Positions 33,395 to 41,921 of a stretch of DNA of 64,000 nucleotides are shown piece by piece (position 1 is the first letter of the stretch; every line of letters starts with the position of its first letter). Source of the DNA: JABDQZ01 sp050049775 (GTDB lineage Bacteria; Pseudomonadota; Gammaproteobacteria; Chromatiales; Chromatiaceae); NCBI GenBank assembly GCA_050049775.1, contig JASFVP010000004.1:1-64000 (forward strand). The letters are read 5' to 3'. The notes below the pieces were generated by a model. The model saw only the letters and a program-made list of their open reading frames with translations, had not been told where the DNA came from and made no database searches. The position numbers were made by a program, and so were the translations under genes.

Positions 33395-33936
33395 CTTCAA
33401 TCCAATTCATGCAGCAAGCCGCCATCCTCGACCTCATCGACGGCATGGCCGCCAAACTGAAAACCCAGCTGGCGCGACGCAAACGACAACAACCCGTCAT
33501 GATCGGCATTCACACCGGCGGTGTCTGGGTGGCGCAGCGCCTGCACAAGCTGCTCGATATCGAAGAGCCGCTCGGCACACTGAACATTTCATTCTATCGC
33601 GACGACTTCACCCGCATCGGCCTCAATCCCAAGGTCAAGCCTTCGGACATCCCGTTTGAAGTCGAAGGCCGCCACATCATCCTGATCGATGATGTGCTAC
33701 AAACCGGTCGCACCATTCGCGCCGCCATGAATGAGATTTCCGATTTCGGCCGACCGGCGTCGATCCTGCTGGCCGCACTGATCGACCGCGAAGGCCGTGA
33801 ACTGCCGATTGAAGCCAGCGTCGTCGGCATCAAACCGACACTGCGCGAACAGGATTACGTGCGCCTTACCGGCCCCGAGCCGCTCGGACTGGAAATCAGC
33901 CAGGCCGACAGCCAGCGCAAGAACGGAGACAACTGA
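33379..33936 (+). CDS. pyrR: PyrR pyrimidine regulator / uracil phosphoribosyltransferase
   Basis: A 185-residue phosphoribosyltransferase-fold protein. Key segments: MIGIHTGGVWVAQRL, LNISFYRDDFTRIG and the PRPP loop HIILIDDVLQTGRTIRAA. In Gram-positives PyrR attenuates pyr mRNA; in pseudomonads it activates pyr genes by another mechanism. No anti-terminator structure is visible before pyrB, since the genes are back to back. The ATG at 33379 overlaps ruvX by 16 bases; a GTG at 33391 forming a four-base overlap is a plausible alternative start. Confidence 0.92.
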   Translation: MVKQVTSIQFMQQAAILDLIDGMAAKLKTQLARRKRQQPVMIGIHTGGVWVAQRLHKLLDIEEPLGTLNISFYRDDFTRIGLNPKVKPSDIPFEVEGRHIILIDDVLQTGRTIRAAMNEISDFGRPASILLAALIDREGRELPIEASVVGIKPTLREQDYVRLTGPEPLGLEISQADSQRKNGDN

Positions 33937-33937
33937 C

Positions 33938-34930
33938 GTGGGCCAGACCAACCTGCAACTCGACAAACACGGCCAGCTGCGACATTTCCTCACCATCGAA
34001 GGACTCAGCAAACAATTGCTGACTGAGATACTCGACAATGCCGAATCGTTCGCCAGCCTTAGCAACCAGCAGCGCACGGTGAAAAAAGTACCTCTGCTGC
34101 GCGGCAAAACCATCACCAATCTGTTTTTTGAAAACAGCACGCGCACGCGCACGACGTTTGAACTGGCCGCCAAGCGCCTGTCAGCCGATGTGCTCAATCT
34201 CAACATCAGCACATCGGCGACCTCCAAGGGCGAATCCTTGCTGGACACCCTGCACAATCTCGAAGCCATGCACTGCGACATGTTCGTGGTGCGCCATGCC
34301 AGTTCCGGCGCTGCGCACTTCATTGCCAAACATTGTGCGCCGCACATCAGTGTCATCAACGCCGGCGATGGCAGTCACGCCCACCCGACCCAGGCGATGC
34401 TCGACATGTTCACCATCCGCCGGCACAAGGGCGACTTTACGCCACTGCGTGTCGCCATCGTCGGTGACATCCTGCATTCTCGCGTGGCGCGTTCACAGAT
34501 ACTGGCGCTCAACACGCTCGGCGTCACCGAAGTACGTGTAATTGCGCCGCGCACGCTGCTGCCGTTTGATGCGCGCACGCTGGGCGTACACGTTTATCAG
34601 GACTTGCTCAAGGGCATTAAGGACGTTGACGTCATCATCATGTTACGCCTGCAAAAAGAGCGCATGACTGGTGCACTGCTGCCGAGCGAGCAGGAATATT
34701 TCAATCTCTACGGCCTGTCCGAACAAAAGCTGCTCCACGCCAAACCCGACGTTATGGTCATGCATCCCGGCCCGATCAATCGCGGTGTGGAAATGGACTC
34801 GGCCGTGGCCGATGGCGACAAGTCCGTGATCCTCGAACAGGTCAGCAACGGCATTGCCATTCGCATGGCAATCATGTCGATGTGCCTTGGCGGCAAAAGC
34901 GATGCACATGAGACGGAGGCTTCGGCATGA
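33938..34930 (+). CDS. pyrB: Aspartate carbamoyltransferase catalytic subunit
   Basis: Makes carbamoyl aspartate, the committed step of pyrimidine synthesis. 330 residues from a GTG start at 33938 with GGAG about 10 bases upstream; a longer frame from 33797 would overlap pyrR. It has the carbamoyl-phosphate site FFENSTRTRTTFE, RHASSGAAHFIA, DGSHAHPTQAMLDMFTI and MVMHPGPINRGVEMDS. It overlaps an inactive dihydroorotase-like gene by four bases, so this is the pseudomonad class of ATCase built as a PyrB-PyrC' complex. Confidence 0.95.
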   Translation: MGQTNLQLDKHGQLRHFLTIEGLSKQLLTEILDNAESFASLSNQQRTVKKVPLLRGKTITNLFFENSTRTRTTFELAAKRLSADVLNLNISTSATSKGESLLDTLHNLEAMHCDMFVVRHASSGAAHFIAKHCAPHISVINAGDGSHAHPTQAMLDMFTIRRHKGDFTPLRVAIVGDILHSRVARSQILALNTLGVTEVRVIAPRTLLPFDARTLGVHVYQDLLKGIKDVDVIIMLRLQKERMTGALLPSEQEYFNLYGLSEQKLLHAKPDVMVMHPGPINRGVEMDSAVADGDKSVILEQVSNGIAIRMAIMSMCLGGKSDAHETEASA

Positions 34931-36234
34931 GCGACGAGCCAATCTCGATCAGTATCATCAACGGCCACCTCATCGACCCGGCCAATGGCATTGATGAACA
35001 ACTCGACCTGCACATCAGCCAGGGCGAGATTCTTGCCATTGGCAACAAGCCTTCCGGTTTTGAAGCCGAACGTATCATCGATGCCAGCGGCCAGGTGGTG
35101 TGCCCCGGCCTGATCGACCTGAGCGCACGCCTGCGTGAGCCAGGTTTTGAATACAAGGGCAACATCGCCTCGGAGACCCGCGCCGCGGCCAAAGGCGGCA
35201 TCACCACGCTGATCTGCCCACCCGACACCGACCCGGTCATCGACACGCCGGCCGTGGTGGAACTCATTCGCCGCCGCGCCAAGCAGTCCGGTCATGCGCG
35301 TGTGCTTACCGTCGGTGCCCTGACCAAGGAACTGGCCGGCCAGCAGATCAGTGAAATGGTCGCTTTGAAACAGGCTGGTTGCGTCGCAGTCGGCAATGCC
35401 TGTGCGCCGATCGAAAACACCCTGATCGAACGCCGCGCCCTTGAATACGCCGCCACTTTCGACATCAAGGTGTTTCTCAAACCCGACGACCGCCATCTGA
35501 GCAACAACGGTTGCGTGCACGAAGGCATGGTCAGCGCGCGCATGGGCCTGCCCGGCATTCCGGAAGCCGCCGAGACCGTCGCCATCGCACGCGATATCGC
35601 ACTGGCCGAAACCACCGGTGCACACATTCATTTTCGCGGCCTGTCAACGGCAGCCGGTATCAGCAAGATCCGTCGTGCCTGTCACGATGGCGTAAGCCTG
35701 ACCGCCGACGTTGCCGCGCATCAGTTACACCTGACCGAAATGGACATCAACAACTTCAACAGCGAGTGTCACGTACTGCCGCCGCTGCGCACGCTGCGCG
35801 ATCGCGATGCCTTGCGCCAGGCGGTCGCCGATGGTTCGATCAGCGCCATCTGCTCGGACCACCAGCCGCACGAACCGGACGCCAAGGAACTGCCGTTTCC
35901 CGACACCGAAGCCGGCATTTCCTCACTCGAAACCTTGCTACCGCTGACGCTGAAGCTGGTGCAGGAAAACGTGCTCGACCTGCCGCAGGCGATTGCGCGC
36001 CTGACCATCGGACCGGCGCAAATTGCCAGCCTGCCCTACGGCCGACTCGATGCCGGCAGCTCGGCCGACATCTGCATTTTTGACCCGAACCGGGTCTGGT
36101 CGCTGCAGAAATCCGCCATGTTGAGCCAGGGCAAAAACACACCTTTTGAACATTGGGAATTCACCGGCCAGGTAACCCATACACTGTTTGAAGGTCGCAT
36201 CACTTACCAGCTTGAGCAGGAACACAACACATGA
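34927..36234 (+). CDS. pyrC': Dihydroorotase-like non-catalytic partner of ATCase (PyrC')
   Basis: A 435-residue amidohydrolase-fold protein related to dihydroorotase. The zinc motif that should read HxH in the PGxIDxHxHLREPG region is replaced: residues 61-70 read GLIDLSARLR, with S66 and R68 where the histidines belong. Later segments resemble the family (GMVSARMGLPGIPEAAE, ICSDHQPHEPD). Loss of the HxH pair indicates a structural subunit needed for PyrB assembly, as in Pseudomonas, not an active dihydroorotase. It overlaps pyrB and pyrK by four bases each. An active pyrC must lie elsewhere. Confidence 0.92.
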   Translation: MSDEPISISIINGHLIDPANGIDEQLDLHISQGEILAIGNKPSGFEAERIIDASGQVVCPGLIDLSARLREPGFEYKGNIASETRAAAKGGITTLICPPDTDPVIDTPAVVELIRRRAKQSGHARVLTVGALTKELAGQQISEMVALKQAGCVAVGNACAPIENTLIERRALEYAATFDIKVFLKPDDRHLSNNGCVHEGMVSARMGLPGIPEAAETVAIARDIALAETTGAHIHFRGLSTAAGISKIRRACHDGVSLTADVAAHQLHLTEMDINNFNSECHVLPPLRTLRDRDALRQAVADGSISAICSDHQPHEPDAKELPFPDTEAGISSLETLLPLTLKLVQENVLDLPQAIARLTIGPAQIASLPYGRLDAGSSADICIFDPNRVWSLQKSAMLSQGKNTPFEHWEFTGQVTHTLFEGRITYQLEQEHNT

Positions 36235-37118
36235 CACCGGATCACTCGCATCGCGCCAGCATTTTCCAGGAGGATGCGCTCATCCTGTCGCACGAAGCCT
36301 TTGAAGGCGACCAGCATGTGCTCCGGCTACAGGCGCCGCAATGTGCCGCGCAGGCCCGGGCCGGCCAGTTCGTGCACCTGACCGTTCACCCCCTGCAGCC
36401 GTTGCGCCGACCGATCTCGATCATGCGTGTTTCAGCCAAACAGGGCTGGATCGACCTGTTATACAAGGTCGTCGGCAGTGGCACACAGAAACTGGCCGAG
36501 CGCCAGCCCGGTGAAAACATCAGCCTGCTCGGACCGATCGGCCAGCCGTTTCATGTCACGAAAAGCAAACCGCTGTTGATCGGTGGCGGTGTCGGTATGC
36601 CGCCGATGATTTACCTTGCCGATGAATTGCGCCAGGACAAACAGAAACAGCCGTTCGTCATTCTCGGATCGGAAGTGCCGTTTCCGTTTCGGCCACAACC
36701 CTCACAGATCATCGTCAATGGCTTGCCCGATGGCGTAATTGCCGGCATGCCGTTGCTCGACGACTGGGGCATCGCCAGCCGGTTGGCCAGCCTGCAAGGT
36801 TATGCGGGTTGCTTTGAAGGTTATGTCACCGATCTGGCGCGCCACTGGCTGGAATCACTGGATGCCGCCAGCCTTGAACAGGTTGAGATCTTCAGTTGCG
36901 GCCCGCACGTCATGCTCGAAGCCGTCGTCAATCTGGCGCGTGATTTCGATGTTCCGGTGCAGGTATCACTCGAGGAATACATGGCCTGCGGCGTCGGCGG
37001 TTGTGCCGGCTGCGTGGTTGAAGTGCAACAGGACAACGGGGCCGCGATGAAACGCGTCTGTGTGGATGGCCCGGTGTTTGATGGCTATGCGGTGTTCCAG
37101 CCAACACCCGCTCAATAA
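36231..37118 (+). CDS. pyrK: PyrK-like dihydroorotate dehydrogenase electron transfer subunit
   Basis: A 295-residue ferredoxin-reductase-fold protein: FAD-binding RRPISIMRVS, the NAD-binding GGGVGMPPMIYLADEL, and a C-terminal [2Fe-2S] site with C253, C258, C261 and C277 in the CGVGGCAGC...VCVDGPVF arrangement. PyrK passes electrons from class 1B dihydroorotate dehydrogenase (PyrD) to NAD. No pyrD is adjacent, and many gammaproteobacteria use a quinone-linked PyrD that needs no PyrK. Overlap with pyrC' by four bases supports a pyrimidine role. Its end overlaps the convergent pilU end by seven bases. Confidence 0.88.
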   Translation: MTPDHSHRASIFQEDALILSHEAFEGDQHVLRLQAPQCAAQARAGQFVHLTVHPLQPLRRPISIMRVSAKQGWIDLLYKVVGSGTQKLAERQPGENISLLGPIGQPFHVTKSKPLLIGGGVGMPPMIYLADELRQDKQKQPFVILGSEVPFPFRPQPSQIIVNGLPDGVIAGMPLLDDWGIASRLASLQGYAGCFEGYVTDLARHWLESLDAASLEQVEIFSCGPHVMLEAVVNLARDFDVPVQVSLEEYMACGVGGCAGCVVEVQQDNGAAMKRVCVDGPVFDGYAVFQPTPAQ

Positions 37119-38257
37119 TCACCCTCGATCAGTTCCGAATTACTGAACGGCCCGCTGTTATCGGTGTGCAAGTCCCCGAGACCGGCAACGCTGGAATCAT
37201 CGCCGAGCTTGATCATGAGGCGCACCTCATTGGCTGAATCGGCGTGCAGGATGGCGTCATCGTAGGAAATCTCACCTTCCTGGTACAGTTTATACAACGC
37301 CTGATCGAAGGTGATCATGCCGTGTTCGGTGGAACGCTTCATGAGGTCCTTGAGATTGTGTACATCGCCTTTCTTGATCATCTCAGACGCCAACGGTGTA
37401 TTCAGTAACACCTCCACAGCGGCGCGGCGACCCTGGCCATCCACCCGGCGTACCAGTTGCTGCGCAACAATGCCCTTGAGATTCAAAGACAGGTCGATCA
37501 ACAACTGTTCACGCCTTTCTTCGGGAAAGAAATTGATGATGCGGTCCAGCGCCTGGTTGGCGTTATTGGCATGCAAGGTAGTTAGACACAGGTGACCGGT
37601 TTCGGCGAACGCGATGGCGTATTCCATCACCTCGCGGCTGCGTACCTCACCGATGAGAATCACATCCGGCGCCTGGCGCAGAGTGTTTTTCAATGCCACC
37701 TCATAGGATTCGGTATCGGTGCCGATTTCACGCTGCGTGACAATACAGCCGGCATGACTGTGCACAAACTCGATCGGGTCCTCGATGCTGATGATGTGGC
37801 CGGAGGAGTTGCGGTTGCGATACCCGAGCATGGCGGCCAGCGATGTTGATTTACCGGTACCGGTGGCGCCAACAAAAATCACCAGACCACGTTTGACCAT
37901 GGCGAGGTCCTTGATCACCGGCGTCAGGCGCAGATCGTCGAGTTCCGGAATATTGTCCTCGATGCGGCGCAATACCATGCCCACATTGTCTTTCTGCACA
38001 AAGGCGCTGACACGAAAACGACCGATGCCTTTGGCATTGAAAGCAAAGTTGCTTTCCTTGGTATTGTGAAATTCATCGCGCTGATGCGGCGTCATCAGCG
38101 ACAGGGTCAGTTCCCTGGCCTGCTGATCGTTGAGTACGGATTTGGAAACCGGCATGATGCGACCATGCAGTTTCATACTGGGCGCCACCCCCGCCGAGAT
38201 GAACAGGTCGGACGCCTGCTTTTCCACCATTAACGCCAGAATACCATTGAAATCCAT
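37112..38257 (-). CDS. pilU: Type IV pilus retraction ATPase PilU
   Basis: A 381-residue hexameric secretion-type ATPase, an accessory to PilT in pilus retraction. N-terminal domain with QASDLFISAGVAPSMKLHG, Walker A GATGTGKSTSLAAM, the HIISIEDPIEFVH Asp box, VTQREIGTDTESYEVALKN, Walker B VILIGEVRSREVMEYAI and the His box TGHLCLTTLHANNANQALD. The extended acidic C-terminal tail beyond the PilT length is typical of PilU. It lies downstream of pilT with a 34-base gap. Confidence 0.95.
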   Translation of the reverse strand: MDFNGILALMVEKQASDLFISAGVAPSMKLHGRIMPVSKSVLNDQQARELTLSLMTPHQRDEFHNTKESNFAFNAKGIGRFRVSAFVQKDNVGMVLRRIEDNIPELDDLRLTPVIKDLAMVKRGLVIFVGATGTGKSTSLAAMLGYRNRNSSGHIISIEDPIEFVHSHAGCIVTQREIGTDTESYEVALKNTLRQAPDVILIGEVRSREVMEYAIAFAETGHLCLTTLHANNANQALDRIINFFPEERREQLLIDLSLNLKGIVAQQLVRRVDGQGRRAAVEVLLNTPLASEMIKKGDVHNLKDLMKRSTEHGMITFDQALYKLYQEGEISYDDAILHADSANEVRLMIKLGDDSSVAGLGDLHTDNSGPFSNSELIEGDY

Positions 38258-38291
38258 CTCGCCCCTCCCCCGGTGCTATTGATGGTCTGGA

Positions 38292-39332
38292 TTAGCCTGC
38301 AAATTGTTCCTTGTTAACCGCTTTCGCGCGGGCATCCTGCCTTGATATCAAACCTCTCTGCAATAAATCCTGCAGGCACTGATCCAGTGTCTGCATACCG
38401 TGTGATTGCCCAGTCTGAATGGCCGAGTACATTTGTGCAACCTTGTCTTCACGCACCAGGTTGCGAATCGCCGGTGTACCGATCATGATTTCGTGCGCTG
38501 CCACACGACCGCCGCCATTGCGCTTCAGCAAAGTCTGCGCAATTACCGCACGCAAGGATTCCGACAACATGGAACGCACCATGGATTTTTCCGCCGCCGG
38601 GAACACGTCGACAATACGGTCGATGGTTTTCGCTGCGGAACTGGTGTGCAGGGTACCGAACACCAGGTGACCGGTCTCGGCCGCGGTCAGCGCCAGACGT
38701 ATGGTTTCCAGGTCACGCAACTCACCCACCAAAATGGTGTCGGGGTCTTCACGCAAGGCTGAACGCAAGGCTTCGGAAAAGCCTAATGTATCGCGATGCA
38801 CCTCGCGCTGGTTGACCAGGCACTTCTTGCTTTGGTGCACAAATTCGATCGGGTCTTCGATCGTAAGAATGTGACCGTAATCGTTGTCGTTTTTGTAATC
38901 GATCATGCCGGCCAGCGTAGTGGATTTACCGGAGCCGGTCGGACCGGTCACCAGCACAAGGCCGCGCGGATTGTCGGTGATGTCCTTGAAAATCGCCGGC
39001 GTCTGAAGCTCCTCGAGCGTCAATACCTTGGAAGGGATGGTACGAAACACCGCACCGGCGCCACGGTCATGATTGAAGGCGTTGACACGAAAGCGTGCCA
39101 GGCCGGGAATTTCAAACGAGAAGTCGGTTTCCAGAAATTCCTCAAAGTCCTTGCGTTGCTTATCGTTCATGATGTCATAGACCAGGCCATGCACGATCTT
39201 GTGGTCCAGCGCCGGCACGTTGATGCGGCGTATGTCGCCATCGACACGAATCATTGGCGGCAGACCGGCGGACAGATGCAGGTCCGACGCATTGTGTTTG
39301 ACACTAAAAGCAAGTAGTTCAGCAATATCCAT
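38292..39332 (-). CDS. pilT: Type IV pilus retraction ATPase PilT
   Basis: A 346-residue ATPase that drives pilus retraction and twitching. It has ASDLHLSAGLPPMIRVDG, Walker A GPTGSGKSTTLAGM, the Asp box HILTIEDPIEFVH, VNQREVHRDTLGFSEAL, Walker B TILVGELRDLETIRLAL, and TGHLVFGTLHTSSAAKTIDR. The conserved AIRNLVREDK near the C-terminus is present. First gene of the pilTU pair; divergent from yggS across 141 bases. Confidence 0.97.
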   Translation of the reverse strand: MDIAELLAFSVKHNASDLHLSAGLPPMIRVDGDIRRINVPALDHKIVHGLVYDIMNDKQRKDFEEFLETDFSFEIPGLARFRVNAFNHDRGAGAVFRTIPSKVLTLEELQTPAIFKDITDNPRGLVLVTGPTGSGKSTTLAGMIDYKNDNDYGHILTIEDPIEFVHQSKKCLVNQREVHRDTLGFSEALRSALREDPDTILVGELRDLETIRLALTAAETGHLVFGTLHTSSAAKTIDRIVDVFPAAEKSMVRSMLSESLRAVIAQTLLKRNGGGRVAAHEIMIGTPAIRNLVREDKVAQMYSAIQTGQSHGMQTLDQCLQDLLQRGLISRQDARAKAVNKEQFAG

Positions 39333-39473
39333 GCAAGGAGTCCTCGGGAACTTGGGTTACAACGATCAATACCAGTATGGATGAATCAATTACCAGGCAC
39401 TCAAGTAAAGCGGCAAGCGGGTATAATTCTTTAAAGTCGATTGGCCCTCAGTATAGAACAGGATGCTTGAGCA

Positions 39474-40157
39474 ATGAGCGATATCCGTCAACATTTACAA
39501 CAGGTGCGACAGTGCATTGAGCAGGCGGCGGCCAGTGCCGGCCGCAACCCGGATGACATACGACTGCTGGCGGTGAGTAAAACCAAACCGGCCAGCGATA
39601 TCGCAGAGGCCATCGAAGCCGGCCAAAGCGAATTTGGAGAAAACTATCTGCAGGAAGCACTGGCCAAGATCGAACAACTGCGTGGCTGCGATGTGGCCTG
39701 GCACTTCATCGGCCACATCCAGAGTAACAAGACGCGTCCGATTGCCGAACATTTTGACTGGGTACATACCGTCGATAATCTCAAACACGCGCGACGTCTG
39801 AACGATCAACGTCCCGAAGACATGCTGCCATTGAATGTCTGCATCCAGGTCAACATCAGCAGCGAAGCCAGCAAGAGCGGCATCTCGCCTGAACAACTGC
39901 CGGAACTTGCTCAAGCCATCAGCCAGTTGCCGCGCCTGCGATTGCGCGGACTCATGGCGATTCCGGCCGCAACCGACGACCCAACACAGCAACATGAGGC
40001 ATTTGCCCAAATGCGTCAGTTGCTCGAACGTCTCAACAACAGCGGTTTTGAGCTGGACACGCTGTCGATGGGCATGTCCGGCGACCTGGAAGCCGCCATT
40101 GCTGAAGGTGCCACCATGGTGCGCATCGGTACCGCCATTTTCGGTCGTCGCAACTGA
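39474..40157 (+). CDS. yggS: PLP homeostasis protein YggS
   Basis: A 227-residue pyridoxal-phosphate-binding protein (PLPBP/YggS) with an alanine-racemase-like barrel. The PLP lysine is in LLAVSKTKPASDI near residue 37, followed by FGENYLQEALAKI, WHFIGHIQSNKTRPIAEHFDWVHTVD, LRLRGLMAIP and TLSMGMSGDLEAAIAEGATMVRIGTAIFG. It buffers PLP and affects amino-acid pools; it has no known enzymatic activity. It is normally followed by proC; here a three-gene sulfur module is inserted between them. Confidence 0.96.
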   Translation: MSDIRQHLQQVRQCIEQAAASAGRNPDDIRLLAVSKTKPASDIAEAIEAGQSEFGENYLQEALAKIEQLRGCDVAWHFIGHIQSNKTRPIAEHFDWVHTVDNLKHARRLNDQRPEDMLPLNVCIQVNISSEASKSGISPEQLPELAQAISQLPRLRLRGLMAIPAATDDPTQQHEAFAQMRQLLERLNNSGFELDTLSMGMSGDLEAAIAEGATMVRIGTAIFGRRN

Positions 40158-40207
40158 TCGGCGGGTAAGTATTCACCATCAAAGACGCCAGAATGTAAAA
40201 TATCCGC

Positions 40208-40235
40208 TTGACTTGACCGACCGGTCTATTATACT
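40208..40235 (+). promoter_or_regulatory. Promoter and operator-like site of the tetR gene
   Basis: TTGACT (40208-40213) and TATACT (40230-40235) are separated by 16 bases. Within and around the spacer lies TTGACCGACCGGTCTATT (40213-40230) with a palindromic GACCGGTC core, the kind of element TetR-type repressors bind. Placement between -35 and -10 fits autorepression. A nearly identical site precedes tusA at 40871. Confidence 0.65.
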
Positions 40236-40242
40236 CAGGACC

Positions 40243-40851
40243 ATGATTTCAGCCAAAGACACCCGCACCCGCATACTCAGCACCGCTCGCGAGCTGTTTC
40301 ACAGCCGCAGTTATGCCGACGTCGGCATCAAGGAAATCTGCGACCTGGCGCAGGTGCAAAAAGGCAGTTTCTATCACTTTTTCCAGTCGAAACAGGATTT
40401 GGCCATGGCCGTCATCGATGACATGGCGGACGACTGGGCACACGGTTTTGTCGCCGAAGCCTTTGACCAGCAGCTGGCGCCGCTGGAACGCCTCGACTAC
40501 CTGGTGGATGCTGCCTATTACTGGCAAAAAGCCGCCAAGGACCTGGAAGGCCGTATGCCGGGCTGCCTGTTTGGCAATCTGGCTCTGGAAATCAGTACCC
40601 GTGACGAAGTCATCCGCGCCAAAATCAATGCCGTGTTCGACAAAGCCAGCGAACGTTTTCACGAGACGCTTGATCAGGCCGTGGAAAACGGCGACCTGCC
40701 CCCACTCGATACCGAAGCCACCGCCTTTGCCATGCTAGCTTACCTTGAAGGTGTGATCCTGCTGGCCAAGTCACGCAATGACCCGGATGTAGTGCAAAAG
40801 CTCGGCCCGGCCATCAAAACCTTGCGTATCGAATTGAGCAAACCGAATTAA
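40243..40851 (+). CDS. TetR-family transcriptional regulator
   Basis: A 202-residue regulator. The N-terminal TetR helix-turn-helix is clear: TRTRILSTARELFHSRSYADVGIKEICDLAQVQKGSFYHFF at about residues 8-48 fits the family in spacing and the SFYHFF end. The C-terminal ligand domain has the GCLFGNLALEIS segment seen in AcuR/NemR-like regulators. Effector unknown; the neighbours suggest reactive sulfur or an electrophile. The ATG at 40243 is chosen because the promoter lies directly upstream. It is followed by tusA and dsrE2, each on the same strand. Confidence 0.88.
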   Translation: MISAKDTRTRILSTARELFHSRSYADVGIKEICDLAQVQKGSFYHFFQSKQDLAMAVIDDMADDWAHGFVAEAFDQQLAPLERLDYLVDAAYYWQKAAKDLEGRMPGCLFGNLALEISTRDEVIRAKINAVFDKASERFHETLDQAVENGDLPPLDTEATAFAMLAYLEGVILLAKSRNDPDVVQKLGPAIKTLRIELSKPN

Positions 40852-40870
40852 GATATTTTTTCGCTGATAT

Positions 40871-40891
40871 TTGACCGACCAGTCATCTATT
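40871..40891 (+). promoter_or_regulatory. Second TetR operator-like site, upstream of tusA
   Basis: TTGACCGACCAGTCATCTATT repeats the site before tetR (TTGACCGACCGGTCTATT), sharing TTGACCGACC-GTC and then CTATT. It lies 26 bases upstream of the tusA ATG. The two sites suggest that the TetR protein controls both its own gene and tusA-dsrE2. Confidence 0.6.
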
Positions 40892-40916
40892 GATTTTAAC
40901 CGACAGGAGACAACCC

Positions 40917-41147
40917 ATGAACAGCAGTATGCACAAACTCGACGCGAGCGGCCTGAACTGTCCGCTGCCCATCCTGCGCACCAAAAAGGCGATCGCCGCC
41001 ATGCAGTCCGGTGAATTGCTGGAAGTGATCGCCACCGACCCCGGCTCGGTGAAAGACCTGGAATCCTTCTGCAGCCAGACCGGCCACGAACTGCTCTCCA
41101 GCAACGAGGCTGACGGCCATTTTGTTTTCAACATTCGCAAAGCCTGA
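40917..41147 (+). CDS. tusA: TusA-family sulfur carrier protein
   Basis: A 76-residue TusA-fold protein with the sulfur-accepting cysteine C15 in LNCPLPILRTKKAI and the later strand DPGSVKDLESFCSQTGHELL. TusA-like proteins carry sulfur as persulfide for tRNA thiolation or in sulfur oxidation. The start is the ATG at 40917 with AGGAG upstream. Pairing with dsrE2 (20 bases downstream) points to the dissimilatory or detoxification role of sulfur oxidisers rather than the housekeeping tRNA role. Confidence 0.9.
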   Translation: MNSSMHKLDASGLNCPLPILRTKKAIAAMQSGELLEVIATDPGSVKDLESFCSQTGHELLSSNEADGHFVFNIRKA

Positions 41148-41167
41148 GACACAACAGGAGAATCCAC

Positions 41168-41773
41168 ATGACCACAGCAGCACCTTTAACCGACCTGTCG
41201 TTCGATCAGCTCGACCACTGGTTTGACCAGCGCTTTGAGGAAAAAATGCTCGAGCAGCAAGCCAACAAGACACCGGCGATGACGCTGATCGCCACCAAGG
41301 GCACGCTCGATATGGCCTACCCGCCGTTTATTCTCGCCTCCACCGCCGCGGCCCTCGGCTGGGATGTATCGATCTTTTTCACCTTCTACGGTCTCAACCT
41401 GCTCAAGCGTGACCTTGACCTGAAAATCAGCCCGCTAGGCAACCCGGCCATGCCGATGAAACTGCCGTCCGGACCGAACTGGATCAAGGGCAAATCACTC
41501 GACATCCCCAATTCGGTGATGAGCCTGCTGCCGGGTTTTGACGGCATCGCCACCAGCATGATGCAGAAGACCATGGACAATAAAGGCATCGCGCGTATCG
41601 AGGAGCTGCGCGAACTGTGCATCGAAGCCGACGTCAATCTGGTGGCCTGCCAGATGACCGTCGACCTGTTCGAATACCAGAAGCAGGAATTCATCGACGA
41701 AATCACCGAATGGGTCGGCGCCGCCAGCTTTTTACCGCGCGCCCTGCAGGCCGACGTCAACCTGTTTGTCTGA
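41168..41773 (+). CDS. dsrE2: DsrE2-like sulfur-trafficking protein
   Basis: A 201-residue DsrE/F-fold protein of the DsrE2 type. It has IATKGTLDMAYPPFILASTAAALG, a hydrophobic IFFTFYGLNLL strand, and conserved C151 and C161 (the latter in VACQMTVDLF), the likely persulfide site. DsrE2 proteins occur with TusA and rhodaneses in many chemo- and phototrophic sulfur oxidisers, where the trio relays sulfane sulfur. An AGGAG ribosome site precedes the ATG. A strong terminator follows, closing the tusA-dsrE2 unit. Confidence 0.88.
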   Translation: MTTAAPLTDLSFDQLDHWFDQRFEEKMLEQQANKTPAMTLIATKGTLDMAYPPFILASTAAALGWDVSIFFTFYGLNLLKRDLDLKISPLGNPAMPMKLPSGPNWIKGKSLDIPNSVMSLLPGFDGIATSMMQKTMDNKGIARIEELRELCIEADVNLVACQMTVDLFEYQKQEFIDEITEWVGAASFLPRALQADVNLFV

Positions 41774-41789
41774 TTCCGGACTCCCCCGC

Positions 41790-41820
41790 CTTAGAGGGGG
41801 CCTTGCCCCCTCATTTTTTT
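41790..41820 (+). terminator. Intrinsic terminator after dsrE2
   Basis: GAGGGGG (41794-41800) pairs with CCCCCTC (41806-41812) around a CCTTG loop, followed by ATTTTTTT. This insulates the tusA-dsrE2 unit from proC. Confidence 0.92.
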
Positions 41821-41921
41821 GCGGCCAGGCAGCCGAGCCATTCCGGCACAAGTGAAAAACACTTGAGATTCTTGCGCTTGTCCCCAATATTGTTTGATCG
41901 TTTCAGCAAATCGGATCAAGC

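Noticed and set aside
34927..36234. Active dihydroorotase (pyrC)
   Set aside because: The HxH zinc ligands are replaced by Ser and Arg, so it is called as the non-catalytic PyrC' subunit.
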